Shown here: positions 9,250-17,899 of the stretch, piece after piece | Layout: every line of letters starts with the position of its first letter | Position numbering within the stretch: the stretch's first letter is position 1 | Assembly (NCBI GenBank): GCA_963737075.1 | Contig: CAVTRI010000002.1 | Coordinates: forward strand, 2,170,001 to 2,234,000 | From: CAVTRI01 sp963737075 | Lineage (GTDB): Bacteria > Actinomycetota > Acidimicrobiia > Acidimicrobiales > Palsa-688 | Direction of reading: 5' to 3' | Length of the DNA: 64,000 nucleotides | Made by a program: the position numbers and the translations under genes | The notes under the pieces: model-generated | The model's input: the letters and a program-made list of their open reading frames with translations, nothing else | What the model was told of the DNA's origin: nothing | Databases searched by the model: none

Positions 9250-10791
9250 GAGCGCCAAGACTCCCGTTCCTGCCTTCGCTTCGAACTGCTCGTCCGATCG
9301 GCCGAGGCGCGGGAGGCGCCCGGGCACGCCCGCCATCATGATGCCGGCGAGGACCCACAACGCCTGAGGCAGTCCACTGTCCTCGAAGAAGGGGAACACG
9401 ATTCCCATTGGGATGAGGACGACGATGACAGCCAGAACGCTGTTGCCCGTGACCCGGTTCGTGGGATCCCGCGACTTCGCCAGCGACCGGGCTGCTGTGC
9501 CGAGGCCGGCGAGCATGACGAAGTACGCGGCGAACAGCGGTATTCCGCCCCATTCGAGCAACGTCACGTACTGGGACTCGGTCGCCGGCCAGGTCACCAT
9601 CGAAGGGTTTACAACTCCATATCCCTCGAGCGGCCGGTCGCCGATGGCCGGGAAGTACTGCCCAGACCAGATCTGAAAGCGGAACTCCACGCTCTGAGGG
9701 AGGATCGAGCTGCGGTTGGTGCCGGCGGTCTTCGAGTATTCCCTGTGAATTCGCGATAAGAGGTAGGGCCCGGAGACGACGCCGAACACGACCACCGCCA
9801 CGGCGATGATGCGCAGCACCCGGCGAAGCTGGCGGGTCCACGCGGCGATCAGCAAGATGCCCAGGAGCAGCCCGAAGATCGCGGACAGCTCGCCGGAGAA
9901 CAATAGGGCCAGCGCGTCGAGGATCAGCACGGCCGCCAACGGTCGGCCGCGGAGGGCCGCGCATGAGCGCTCCAGGTAGAGGGCGATGCCGGTGAGCAGC
10001 ACCACCAGGAGGTAGCCCGACAAGGGCGTCCAATGCGGGAAGGGCCCGGTGGCCCGGGCAAACGTCTGGTAGCCCGACCCGGTGCCGGCGAACACGTCGC
10101 TGCCCGTGTAGCTGGCGAGGAAGTCGCGGACGCCGGGCACCTTGGCTTGCTGCAGGACGGCCAGGACCGAGACCGGGACGCTAGAGAGGAGAAACAGTTT
10201 GAGGCCCAGCAACCGGGTCGTCTCGTCGGGAAGCACCAGGCGTATCGACCGGTACAGGAGAAAGAACTGGAGGGGGCCGATGACAGTGCCGTATTCGGTG
10301 ATTGTCAGGTCATGCCCGAGAATGCGGGCGTCGAGGACACCGAGTCCGATCCAGCAGGCGACAAAGATGCCGAGTGTCCATTCCACCCGTGTCCACGGCC
10401 GGGCGTTCAACCGGCGCAGGCTCAGCAACACGACCGACGCGATCGCGACCACCAGCGCCTCGGTCAGCCGTAGCCGAGGGATTGGGAGGCCCCGCCGTAG
10501 ACCAGACAGGATCGGCACCGCCGTGATCAGCACGAGGCCGCCGACGTCTAGCCGGCGCAGCAAGGCCAGCCCGAGACCGACGGCGACCACAAGGCCGATG
10601 GCGAGTGGAGGCTTGATGACGGCGGCGACCCCCACGGCGAGCGCACCGGCGATGGCGAGCGCGACGATCAGAGCGGTGATGGCGTTGTTACCGGCGGCCG
10701 CCAGCCACCCGAGCTGGGCGGGCCGCGTTCGCGGATACTTGAAAGTGATAGGTGCCGGGCGGTCCGGGGGGCGGTAGAGCCGCCGGATCAC
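9241..10791 (-). CDS. Wzy/O-antigen-ligase-like polymerase, integral membrane
   Basis: 516 residues from GTG 10791, which overlaps the Wzz-like gene's stop as GTGA. About ten to twelve hydrophobic segments are visible (for example ITALIVALAIAGALAVGVAA, GLVVAVGLGLALL, AVLILDALALLFSG), with a larger extracytoplasmic loop carrying GPFPHWTPLSGYL, typical of the O-antigen ligase/polymerase superfamily. It would polymerise lipid-linked repeat units on the outer side of the membrane. An in-frame upstream extension to 11028 lies inside the previous gene and reads like antisense, so it was dropped. Confidence 0.82.
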   Translation of the reverse strand: MIRRLYRPPDRPAPITFKYPRTRPAQLGWLAAAGNNAITALIVALAIAGALAVGVAAVIKPPLAIGLVVAVGLGLALLRRLDVGGLVLITAVPILSGLRRGLPIPRLRLTEALVVAIASVVLLSLRRLNARPWTRVEWTLGIFVACWIGLGVLDARILGHDLTITEYGTVIGPLQFFLLYRSIRLVLPDETTRLLGLKLFLLSSVPVSVLAVLQQAKVPGVRDFLASYTGSDVFAGTGSGYQTFARATGPFPHWTPLSGYLLVVLLTGIALYLERSCAALRGRPLAAVLILDALALLFSGELSAIFGLLLGILLIAAWTRQLRRVLRIIAVAVVVFGVVSGPYLLSRIHREYSKTAGTNRSSILPQSVEFRFQIWSGQYFPAIGDRPLEGYGVVNPSMVTWPATESQYVTLLEWGGIPLFAAYFVMLAGLGTAARSLAKSRDPTNRVTGNSVLAVIVVLIPMGIVFPFFEDSGLPQALWVLAGIMMAGVPGRLPRLGRSDEQFEAKAGTGVLALSA

Positions 10792-12005
10792 CCGCGGTCC
10801 GCCTGGCCCGGTCGAGGCAGCGCTTCCCCATCGTATGGGACGGAGACAGGTTCGAACGGCTCCCCGTCGGGAGCGCTTGCCATCTGCGGCGCGGTCCCGG
10901 GCGAGGCACGCTCTCCGGCCGGCCCGGACCGGTCGGCCGTCGACCGCGGGCGCCACTTGCGGGGCCGGCCTCCGAGCAAGGCCCAGGCCGGGGGGCGCCC
11001 GTACTCCTCCAGGGACTCCAGGGCCCACCGGACATTCTTGACCCGCCCACCACGGGGTACGACGAGCGCGACAAAGTTGGTCTCTAAAGCAGCCACATGG
11101 CCCACTTCGTCGGATCCCGGCGTGCCATAGACGCTCAGTACCACGCCGCGGTTGGGCCGCTCTCCAGCGCCGTTGGCACCAGGCGCGTCGCCTCTTGCGC
11201 GTAACGGCAGTAGCTCAGCCCCGGCCTCCAACAGCGTGCGGACGTCGCGCACCATCGCGTTGGTCCGCAGCTCCGACGCCACCAGTCCGACCTTGAGGCC
11301 GTCGAACGCAACGCCCTCCTTCCAGCGCCGGAGAAGGGCGCTGGCGCCACGGGGAAATAGCTCCTCGGTGCTGGTGACCGGGATGGCTATCGTGTGGCGC
11401 AGGTCGTCGGCGTCGTCGATGCGAGGATCGAACCGCTCCCACGCCACGGCCAGGATGATGCCGAGGAGGAGACCGGCCACGCCGCCGACGGGGATCGCAA
11501 GGGTTCGGGCGGAGGAGGCCTCTGTCGCCGTGGTCGGCAGGCTGGCCAGCAGCACGGCGTTTGGCGGTATCGTCGGCGTGGCGGGGATGGGCCCGGAGAC
11601 CGCCTGCGCAAGTGCCTGGGAACCGCGGATGGCTTCGCTCGGGTTCGCCGAGTTGTAGCGCAGCTCCAGCACCGCGGTGGACGATGTCGTGAACACCGAG
11701 ATCGCATGTTGGACGGCGTCCGGTTGCACATTGAGGGTGCTGCCAACAGCCGTCAGGATGTTGCGGTCCTTGGGGATCAGTTCGGCGTAGGTCGTAGCCA
11801 GGCTGTTGGCGTCGTTGGCCGGGCCAGGGCTGGTGGAGGTGGTGCCCGAATTGACGAGCACGTATGCCGAAGCCGAGTAGGTCGGTGGGTGGCGTCGGGA
11901 AAAGGCCCAGCCCCCGCCAATGGCCACGAGCAAGGTCAGCACCACGACCCATCCCCGGCGGAGGGCGAGCATCCGGAAACGGCCGGTGCCTCGAGACTTT
12001 CTCAT
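10788..12005 (-). CDS. Wzz-type polysaccharide co-polymerase / chain-length protein
   Basis: About 405 residues. A basic N-terminus is followed by a transmembrane helix (VVVLTLLVAIGGGWAF), an extracytoplasmic region with YSASAYVLVNSGTTSTSP, and a second helix (IPVGGVAGLLLGIILAVAW), then a cytoplasmic tail of about 200 residues rich in Arg and Pro. The two-helix layout is that of Wzz/CapA-type co-polymerases. No Walker-type tyrosine-kinase domain is seen in the tail. It is translationally coupled to the Wzy-like gene downstream. An ATG at 12026 is the alternative start, seven codons earlier. Confidence 0.8.
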   Translation of the reverse strand: MRKSRGTGRFRMLALRRGWVVVLTLLVAIGGGWAFSRRHPPTYSASAYVLVNSGTTSTSPGPANDANSLATTYAELIPKDRNILTAVGSTLNVQPDAVQHAISVFTTSSTAVLELRYNSANPSEAIRGSQALAQAVSGPIPATPTIPPNAVLLASLPTTATEASSARTLAIPVGGVAGLLLGIILAVAWERFDPRIDDADDLRHTIAIPVTSTEELFPRGASALLRRWKEGVAFDGLKVGLVASELRTNAMVRDVRTLLEAGAELLPLRARGDAPGANGAGERPNRGVVLSVYGTPGSDEVGHVAALETNFVALVVPRGGRVKNVRWALESLEEYGRPPAWALLGGRPRKWRPRSTADRSGPAGERASPGTAPQMASAPDGEPFEPVSVPYDGEALPRPGQADRG

Positions 12006-12096
12006 GAGACTGTTCTCCGCCTCCACGAAGGCCCCGCGACAGCGAGGAGTCGTCCACGTCGCGGGCTCTGCACCGAGCCCCTTCTGTTCGTCCTGA

Positions 12097-13092
12097 TCAC
12101 TTTACTGCTGCATCCGACATGGCGGTATGCAGGGCCTCACGTTGTGCTGTCCATCGGTCGAGGGCGTCTTGGCGGGCAAGAGGCCCCGCGGCGGCCAGGC
12201 CGCCGAGATTGCTGACAGCCTCCATGATCCCCGCCGCGATCCCCGCCGGAGTGTTGTCGACCCTGACCGCCTGCGGGAAGAGGTGTTCTGACAGCGGCCA
12301 GTCCGACACGATCAGGGGTTTCTCTGCCCATGTGGCCTCGAAGGCCGCCCGCATCGCCGACGTCGGTTCCGTCGTGAGCGACATCACCACGTCAGCCTCG
12401 GCCATTGCGTTGCGATAGACCTCTGGGGGCAGGAACCCGACAGGCTCGAGGTTCGGCGGCAGATCGCGCCAGCCCGGCGGGCACCGGCTCGTGTCTCCGG
12501 TGACGGCGACGGTGACGCCGTCGAGCACCCGAGCGGCCGCGAGCACCGCCTCTGCCGGCTCGTCGGGCGCGAACGTGCAGACGAAGAGCACCCGTGGCTG
12601 TTCCCGGGGGCCCGGCGGTGGCAGGGACGTCCAGGTTCCAGGCGACTCGTGCAAGATCAAGGGCTTCCCGCCCCAGCGCTGCACGAGGTCTGCCCACTCG
12701 GGTGCGGTGACGAGGGTGAGCCGGGCGCGGGCCACGAGCCACCGGTGCACGGGTGTCATCCAACGGCCGATGGCATATCCCTGGGCTCCGAACGATCCCG
12801 GGTGATCATCGAGAAGGACCGGCGCCCGCGTCAGGCGGCCATAGACCACCGCGGCGAGTGCGGGGAAAATCGGGGGGTTAGTGACGACCACGGCGCTCGG
12901 CCTTCGCCACAACAGATAGGCGACCGTCCACACCAGGCTGAGCGCGTAGCGGACCAGTACCGGCGGGCGCCGTCTCGGTCCAGGAGGGAAGCAACACAGG
13001 GCGCGCCCGTCGACTGCCTCCGCGAGCTCGGCGGCGCGGCCGCCGATGGCACCCCAAGACAAAAACAGCGGTGGCCCCGACCTCAGTGGCAC
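12097..13092 (-). CDS. glycosyltransferase (GT-B fold, GT4-like)
   Basis: 331 residues from GTG 13092 (VPLRSGPPLFLSWG). It has the acceptor-domain pattern VVVTNPPIFPALAAVVYG with VLLDDHPGSFG, and a donor domain with VLFVCTFAPDEPAEAVL, EPVGFLPPEVYRNAMAEADV and an acidic stretch TSAMRAAFEATWAEKPL. The DDHPG pattern is typical of a group of exopolysaccharide glycosyltransferases. It runs divergently from the GT2 gene at 13134. The donor sugar cannot be told. Confidence 0.75.
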   Translation of the reverse strand: MPLRSGPPLFLSWGAIGGRAAELAEAVDGRALCCFPPGPRRRPPVLVRYALSLVWTVAYLLWRRPSAVVVTNPPIFPALAAVVYGRLTRAPVLLDDHPGSFGAQGYAIGRWMTPVHRWLVARARLTLVTAPEWADLVQRWGGKPLILHESPGTWTSLPPPGPREQPRVLFVCTFAPDEPAEAVLAAARVLDGVTVAVTGDTSRCPPGWRDLPPNLEPVGFLPPEVYRNAMAEADVVMSLTTEPTSAMRAAFEATWAEKPLIVSDWPLSEHLFPQAVRVDNTPAGIAAGIMEAVSNLGGLAAAGPLARQDALDRWTAQREALHTAMSDAAVK

Positions 13093-13133
13093 GTGTCCTC
13101 TATCCTCTTGCCATGCCGATGGAGAGGTCAGGC

Positions 13134-14114
13134 ATGATCCCGTCGGTATCTGTCGTAGTCGCAACCCACCGCCGGCAGCAACTGCTGCCGAGCGTGCTGG
13201 CGCCCCTGCTGGCCGACCCGGGGGCTGCAGAGGTGGTGGTTGTCAGCGACGGCAATGAGGACGGCACCGAAGAGCTGCTGCGCGGGTGGGCGGCCGAGCA
13301 GGCGAAACTGCGAGTTTTGTGCCTGGCGCCCACCGGGCGGCAGGGAGCGCGGCGCGCTGGTATCGAGGCGTCCGCGGGCGACGTGGTGCTGCTCCTCGAC
13401 GACGATGTGCGGGCCGAGCCGGGCCTGGTGGCCGGCCACGGCGCCGCCCACCGGCACCAGCACGACAGGGTGGTGGTCGGCTACATGCCCGTGGTGACCG
13501 ACTACGGCGCGCCCGGAGGTGCGGCCTCGGCGTTGTACGCCGACGAGTACGAGCGCCACTGCCGGGAGCTGGAGCGCCGGCCGCGCGAGATCCTGGCCCG
13601 ACTGTGGGGCGGCAACGTCTCCATGCCCAAGTCTCTGGCCCTGGCCTCGACGGCAGAGGAGTTCCCAGCCAGCTTTGGCGAGGATACGCACATGGGCCTG
13701 ACCTGCCTGCGCCTCGGCGCGACCGGCGTATTCGACCGGCGCCTGGCCGCCGCGCACCTGCACTCCCGCACCATCACCCAGTTCGTGGCCAACGCCTACG
13801 AGCAGGGGCGGGGCTTGGTGTGGTTGCATTACCTCCACGAGGACCTGATCGGTCCATTGGCGCCCGACGCGTTCTTCGAAGGGCTGCCAGGGCCCCTCCG
13901 GCGAGGCCTGTCGGCGCTCGACGAGCGGCAGCTGCGGCGCGGCGCGGCGGCAGCGGCAGCCGCCAGCACCCAGGCAGCCCGCCTCGGCTTGTCGGCGCTC
14001 GAGCGCCGGGCGACGCAGCTCGCCCGCAAGCTTTCGGGCCGCCGCGGCGTCGCAGTCGCGCTGGCAGAGGTGGCCGCTCACGACACGAGGACCGACGTCG
14101 TTGCCGTGTCCTGA
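13134..14114 (+). CDS. GT2-family glycosyltransferase
   Basis: 326 residues from ATG 13134, chosen for the GGAGAGG at 13121-13127 six bases upstream; earlier ATGs at 13071, 13113 and 13119 lack this. A GT-A core is visible: SVSVVVATHRRQQLL, EVVVVSDGNEDGTEE, and VVLLLDDDVRAEPGLV with the DxD. FGEDTHMGLTCLRLGA is the equivalent of the ED acceptor-side motif. The C-terminus is Ala/Arg-rich and helical. The gene overlaps the next, convergent gene by 37 bases. Confidence 0.83.
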   Translation: MIPSVSVVVATHRRQQLLPSVLAPLLADPGAAEVVVVSDGNEDGTEELLRGWAAEQAKLRVLCLAPTGRQGARRAGIEASAGDVVLLLDDDVRAEPGLVAGHGAAHRHQHDRVVVGYMPVVTDYGAPGGAASALYADEYERHCRELERRPREILARLWGGNVSMPKSLALASTAEEFPASFGEDTHMGLTCLRLGATGVFDRRLAAAHLHSRTITQFVANAYEQGRGLVWLHYLHEDLIGPLAPDAFFEGLPGPLRRGLSALDERQLRRGAAAAAAASTQAARLGLSALERRATQLARKLSGRRGVAVALAEVAAHDTRTDVVAVS

Positions 14115-15112
14115 CGCCGTGCGCTGGCCACGCTCGGCATATCGAGGATCAACGGCGGCGCATCGGCGACCTGAGACACCGAACTTATGGCAGCATCGGC
14201 CAGATCCCCGTAGGTCAGCTCTTCCACGGAACGCGCGATCGCGAGACCCCGGCTCGCCAACGCCGTTGCGACCTGAAACTGATGGGCGTCGACGTGCTCA
14301 CCGTGCTCGGGCTCTCTCGGCACGAGCACAGGCCGCTTGCCACATTCCAGCGCGGTGAGCGCCGATCCGACGCCGGCGTGGGCAACGACCAGGTCGGCGT
14401 CCCGCATGGCGGCGGCTAGTTCGCCGGCCGGTACCTGCTGCCGCCCGGCGATCCCCAGGTCGGCCACGTCGGTCCGACCGGTTTGCCACAGCACCTCGGC
14501 GCTGGCTGGGAGCAGCGACAGGAGCCGTTCGACCAGCCGACGGAAGCCGTACACCTCAGATGCGCCGACGGTCACGACCACCCGCCGGACAGTCGAGCAA
14601 ACGGCGGCGCCTCGAGACGCCGAAGACACCTCGAAACCGTCGAACACCGACCCGCAGTAGGCCCACCCCGACTCTGCCCAGCCCACGGAGGCCCACCCGT
14701 GGTACTGGGTGTATTTGCGGATGCCCGGCACCCAGCTCAGAATGCGCCCGGTCAGCGAAGGCCCGTCGACCCTGGTGGCGCTCTCGATGTAGTAGCTCGG
14801 GATGCCCCGCGCCCGGGCGAGCGGAAGGAACGACACGGCGACCGTCGCCCCGGTGCTGAACGCCCAGTCGAACCGTTGGCGGGCCAGCAGGCGGGCGGCC
14901 TTCGCCGCGTTGGCCAGGGTGGCGGCCGCGTCGCGTGGCGCCGAGTAGCGCACGTAGTGGACGTTGCGTCCGGCCAACAGTGACCGGCTCTGTGGCCCGT
15001 CGAAGGTAACCCACAGCTCATCTGTGATGTCCATGGGGAGGCGCCGGCTGAGGTGCAACAACTCGTTGAGGTGACCTCCCGAGTTGGCGACAAACAGCGC
15101 CCGGCCGCTCAC
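14078..15112 (-). CDS. Alg14/Alg13-like fused glycosyltransferase (PssD/PssE type)
   Basis: 344 residues from GTG 15112. The N-terminal half starts LFVANSGGHLNELLHL and contains YYIESATRVDGPSLTG, features of Alg14/PssD/EpsE proteins. The C-terminal half has VVVTVGASEVYGFRRLVERL, LVVAHAGVGSALTALECGKR and PVLVPREPEHGEHVDAHQ, the GT28 donor motif of Alg13/PssE. In many bacteria these are two proteins; here both lie in one chain. It would add an early sugar to a polyprenyl-linked intermediate. Its start overlaps the stop of the phosphoesterase gene as GTGA. Confidence 0.85.
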   Translation of the reverse strand: MSGRALFVANSGGHLNELLHLSRRLPMDITDELWVTFDGPQSRSLLAGRNVHYVRYSAPRDAAATLANAAKAARLLARQRFDWAFSTGATVAVSFLPLARARGIPSYYIESATRVDGPSLTGRILSWVPGIRKYTQYHGWASVGWAESGWAYCGSVFDGFEVSSASRGAAVCSTVRRVVVTVGASEVYGFRRLVERLLSLLPASAEVLWQTGRTDVADLGIAGRQQVPAGELAAAMRDADLVVAHAGVGSALTALECGKRPVLVPREPEHGEHVDAHQFQVATALASRGLAIARSVEELTYGDLADAAISSVSQVADAPPLILDMPSVASARRQDTATTSVLVS

Positions 15113-16140
15113 GGCGCCCCTCTGAGCAGCGAAGCGAATGAGGAGGCGGTCGCCGCGTCCGCGAGCGCCGGCACCCCGGTGACGTCTTCAACTGTGCGCA
15201 GGACGCTGTAGTCGTTCAGCGACTGGCGAACTTGCGTGCCTGGTCTGGTGGCCGCGGAAAGGAAGAGCAGTGGGGCCGGAGACGGGTGGTTTCCGACGCC
15301 GTCGCCTTCGTCCCAGGCGATGATCACAGCCAGGCGGCCACTGCGATAGTCGGGTCCGGAGGTGACGATGCCCAGCAGCTGGCCCAGCCACCGGTCCGCC
15401 TCGGGCACGGTCCAGGCGTCATGCATGTCGGATTGGAGGTCCGGAGTGACGGTGCTGAGGGTTGCGAGGGCGCCGGCCCGCACGTCGCTGGTCAGCGGCC
15501 CTGAGGTTGGTGAACCGAGCGGTACGTCGTGGGTCGCGCAGGTCATCGCGAGCGACGAGTAGTACACGACCGGGTTGTGGCGCGGCGCGTACTGCCCGGA
15601 GTCGACTCGGGTGCACGGGCGCGGCATGCTCTCCGCGTATGCCTTCCAGCTGTGTCCTGCGACCGTCTCCTCGGCGAAGATCGAGTCGACGACAGCCTCG
15701 CAGCCGGGGCCCGGGCTGCAGTCGCCGTTGAACGGCGCCCGGGCCCACGACACGCCCGAAGTCATCGCCAGGTAGTTCGGCAGCGACGGGTGCGTGAGCG
15801 CCTGGTACGCAACACCGGACCCGCAGGCGTGCGCCACGCGGGTGAAAGTGGGCGCGTCCGGAGCGCCGATGACGTCGCTGTACGAGTGGTTCTCCTCCCA
15901 CACCACGAGCACCTTGCTCGGGTGGGCGGCCGGGAGGAACCCGCATAGCTGGGTGACACCCGGCTGCTCGGTGCTCGCCGGGCGCGCTGGACGTGAAGCG
16001 ACGCCACCCGGCCGGCTGGTGCTGTTCGCTGGCACAACGGTGGTTGGGGGAGTGGCTCGCGGACTGCTCCCGCCGCAAGCGGCCACGGCGACGCTGGCCA
16101 GGATCCCGCCGAGCCAGGCGGCGAGCCGGTGGGGGGTCAA
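15109..16140 (-). CDS. secreted lipoprotein phosphoesterase (PF04185-like)
   Basis: 343 residues from TTG 16140, which overlaps the upstream stop as TTGA. The N-terminus TPHRLAAWLGGILASVAVAAC fits a lipoprotein signal peptide with lipobox V-A-A-C. The catalytic domain shows VLVVWEENHSYSDVIG, THPSLPNYLAMTSGV and IIAWDEGDG, matching the phosphoesterase/acid phosphatase family related to phospholipase C. It is probably membrane-anchored outside the cell, acting on a phosphate ester of the surface polymer or of lipids (inference). It is translationally coupled on both sides to glycan genes. Confidence 0.82.
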   Translation of the reverse strand: MTPHRLAAWLGGILASVAVAACGGSSPRATPPTTVVPANSTSRPGGVASRPARPASTEQPGVTQLCGFLPAAHPSKVLVVWEENHSYSDVIGAPDAPTFTRVAHACGSGVAYQALTHPSLPNYLAMTSGVSWARAPFNGDCSPGPGCEAVVDSIFAEETVAGHSWKAYAESMPRPCTRVDSGQYAPRHNPVVYYSSLAMTCATHDVPLGSPTSGPLTSDVRAGALATLSTVTPDLQSDMHDAWTVPEADRWLGQLLGIVTSGPDYRSGRLAVIIAWDEGDGVGNHPSPAPLLFLSAATRPGTQVRQSLNDYSVLRTVEDVTGVPALADAATASSFASLLRGAP

Positions 16141-17759
16141 TATGCCCCCCGTGACGACAGCACGGTCGCCGGGGTGTGCCAGAGGATGCGGAGGTCCCAC
16201 CACAGCGACCAGGAGGCGACGTACACGTAGTCCAGGCGTCCCAGCTCCGCGAACGGCAAGTCGTTGCGGCCCGAGACCTGCCAGAGGCCGGTCATGCCCG
16301 GGCGTACCTCGAAGCGGCGGGCGGCCCATCCGTCGATCCCCGCCGACTCCGCCGTCACGAACGGCCTCGGCCCCACGAGGCTCATGTCTCCGAGAAACAC
16401 GTTGATCAGTTGGGGCAGCTCGTCGAGGCTGGTCCGCCGCAGGAACCCGCCGACTGGTGAGATCCGGGGGTCATGCTTGATCTTGAACAACGGGCCGTCG
16501 ACCTCGTTCTCGCGCGCGAGTGCGGCCCGCGCCGCCTCCGCCCCGACGTACATCGTGCGGAACTTGTAGATGCGAAACGCCCGCCGGCTCCTCCCCGCGC
16601 GCTCCTGACGAAAAATGACCGGGCCCGGTGAGCTGACCTTGATCGCCGCGGCGATCAAGGCGAACAGCGGGGCCACCAGGAGCAGCGCTAGCCCCGATAC
16701 CACGACGTCGAGGGTACGCTTCACCGCCCGGTCCACCAAGGCGAGCGAAGGGGGGGCCACGTCGATGACCGGCAGGCCTGCCACGTCGTCGACCGTGGAA
16801 CGAACGGTGAGGAGGTCGTACAGACGCGGCACCACCGAGATCCGGACCTGATCGGAAAGGGCCCGGAGCAGGTCGGCGAGGCGAGAGTCAGACGCCGGGG
16901 TGAAAGCGACCACGATGTGGTCGATGCGGTGCTGTCTGACCAGGGTGGGCATATCGTCAAGTCCGCCGAGTAGGCGCACCTCCGTTGCCGCGCTCTCCCC
17001 GAGCACGTTGTCGTCTGCGCAGCCCACGGCTTCAAGGGTCGGGCAGGCCCGGATCCGTCGGGCGACGCTGTCGGCGATCGCCCCGGAGCCAACAACCAGG
17101 ACCCGAAGAGGTCGACGGTGCGATCCAGGCACGAACCGCCGGGCCAGCATGCGAGTCATCGGCACGGCGGCCATCGCCAGCAGCGCCGTCACCACCACGT
17201 CGAGGCGTGCGAGGTTAGGCAATGCGAGCAGCCGATTGGCCTGGTGGGCGACCAGCAGCACGAGAAGGCTGGCCACGATGAGCCCGTGCGCCAGGCAGGA
17301 GAGGTCCCCGAAGAAGGACGGCACCAGCCGCTGCCGCCGATGTCGATACAGGCCATAGATGGCCAAGACGGCAAGTACAAACGGCGCGTACGCGGCCGCC
17401 CAGAGCCAGTCGCCGGTCGTGCCGCCTCTCACGCTGTTCGTCAACGCTCGCGCCGCAGCGAGCGAAATCGCGATTGCTGCCAGATCTGAGCCCAACACCG
17501 CGCGCAGCGTGGCCGAGCGCCTCAGAGACTCGGTTCGGCCTCCGACGTCCACCAAGGCTGGCGTGGTGCCGGGCTCGCACCTCGCGTCCGTCAGCGACGC
17601 GAGGGCTCGCCCGTCGGCGGTGGACACCGGTCCGGCGTTCCAACGTCGCTCCCGTGCTCGGCCCGTCGGAACCTTCGCCCGCCGGCTCACTTCGTCTTTG
17701 ACCTGCCAGGCGCCGCTACCGCGCCGGTTCAGTGCCCGCTGACCGCCTCTCTGCAACAC
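16137..17759 (-). CDS. polyprenyl-phosphate sugar phosphotransferase (WbaP/CpsE-like)
   Basis: 540 residues or slightly fewer; GTG 17759 is preceded by AAGGGG, and later GTGs are possible. Four or five N-terminal transmembrane segments (such as GLIVASLLVLLVA) precede a nucleotide-binding-like middle (VLVVGSGAIADSVA). The C-terminal phosphoglycosyltransferase domain has KRTLDVVVSGLALLLVAPLF, FRIYKFRTM, LPQLINVFLGDMSLVGPRPF and RPGMTGLWQVSGRND. It transfers sugar-1-phosphate from a UDP-sugar to undecaprenyl phosphate, the committing step of repeat-unit synthesis. Confidence 0.9.
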   Translation of the reverse strand: MLQRGGQRALNRRGSGAWQVKDEVSRRAKVPTGRARERRWNAGPVSTADGRALASLTDARCEPGTTPALVDVGGRTESLRRSATLRAVLGSDLAAIAISLAAARALTNSVRGGTTGDWLWAAAYAPFVLAVLAIYGLYRHRRQRLVPSFFGDLSCLAHGLIVASLLVLLVAHQANRLLALPNLARLDVVVTALLAMAAVPMTRMLARRFVPGSHRRPLRVLVVGSGAIADSVARRIRACPTLEAVGCADDNVLGESAATEVRLLGGLDDMPTLVRQHRIDHIVVAFTPASDSRLADLLRALSDQVRISVVPRLYDLLTVRSTVDDVAGLPVIDVAPPSLALVDRAVKRTLDVVVSGLALLLVAPLFALIAAAIKVSSPGPVIFRQERAGRSRRAFRIYKFRTMYVGAEAARAALARENEVDGPLFKIKHDPRISPVGGFLRRTSLDELPQLINVFLGDMSLVGPRPFVTAESAGIDGWAARRFEVRPGMTGLWQVSGRNDLPFAELGRLDYVYVASWSLWWDLRILWHTPATVLSSRGAY

Positions 17760-17899
17760 CCGATTGCCCCTTCAGGTCGGTTTGTCTGCCCCATCAGTTG
17801 TTCCGCGATGGTCACCAACGGTCACCACCTGGATCACGGACGCTACCAGCAGCTCAGCGGACACCGCAAGGCGCTTCGTCACCGAGGATGTTCATCCGA

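Noticed and set aside
9212..10033. Alternative minus-strand frame in the polymerase gene
   Set aside because: No hydrophobic pattern or motif; the polymerase frame explains the region.
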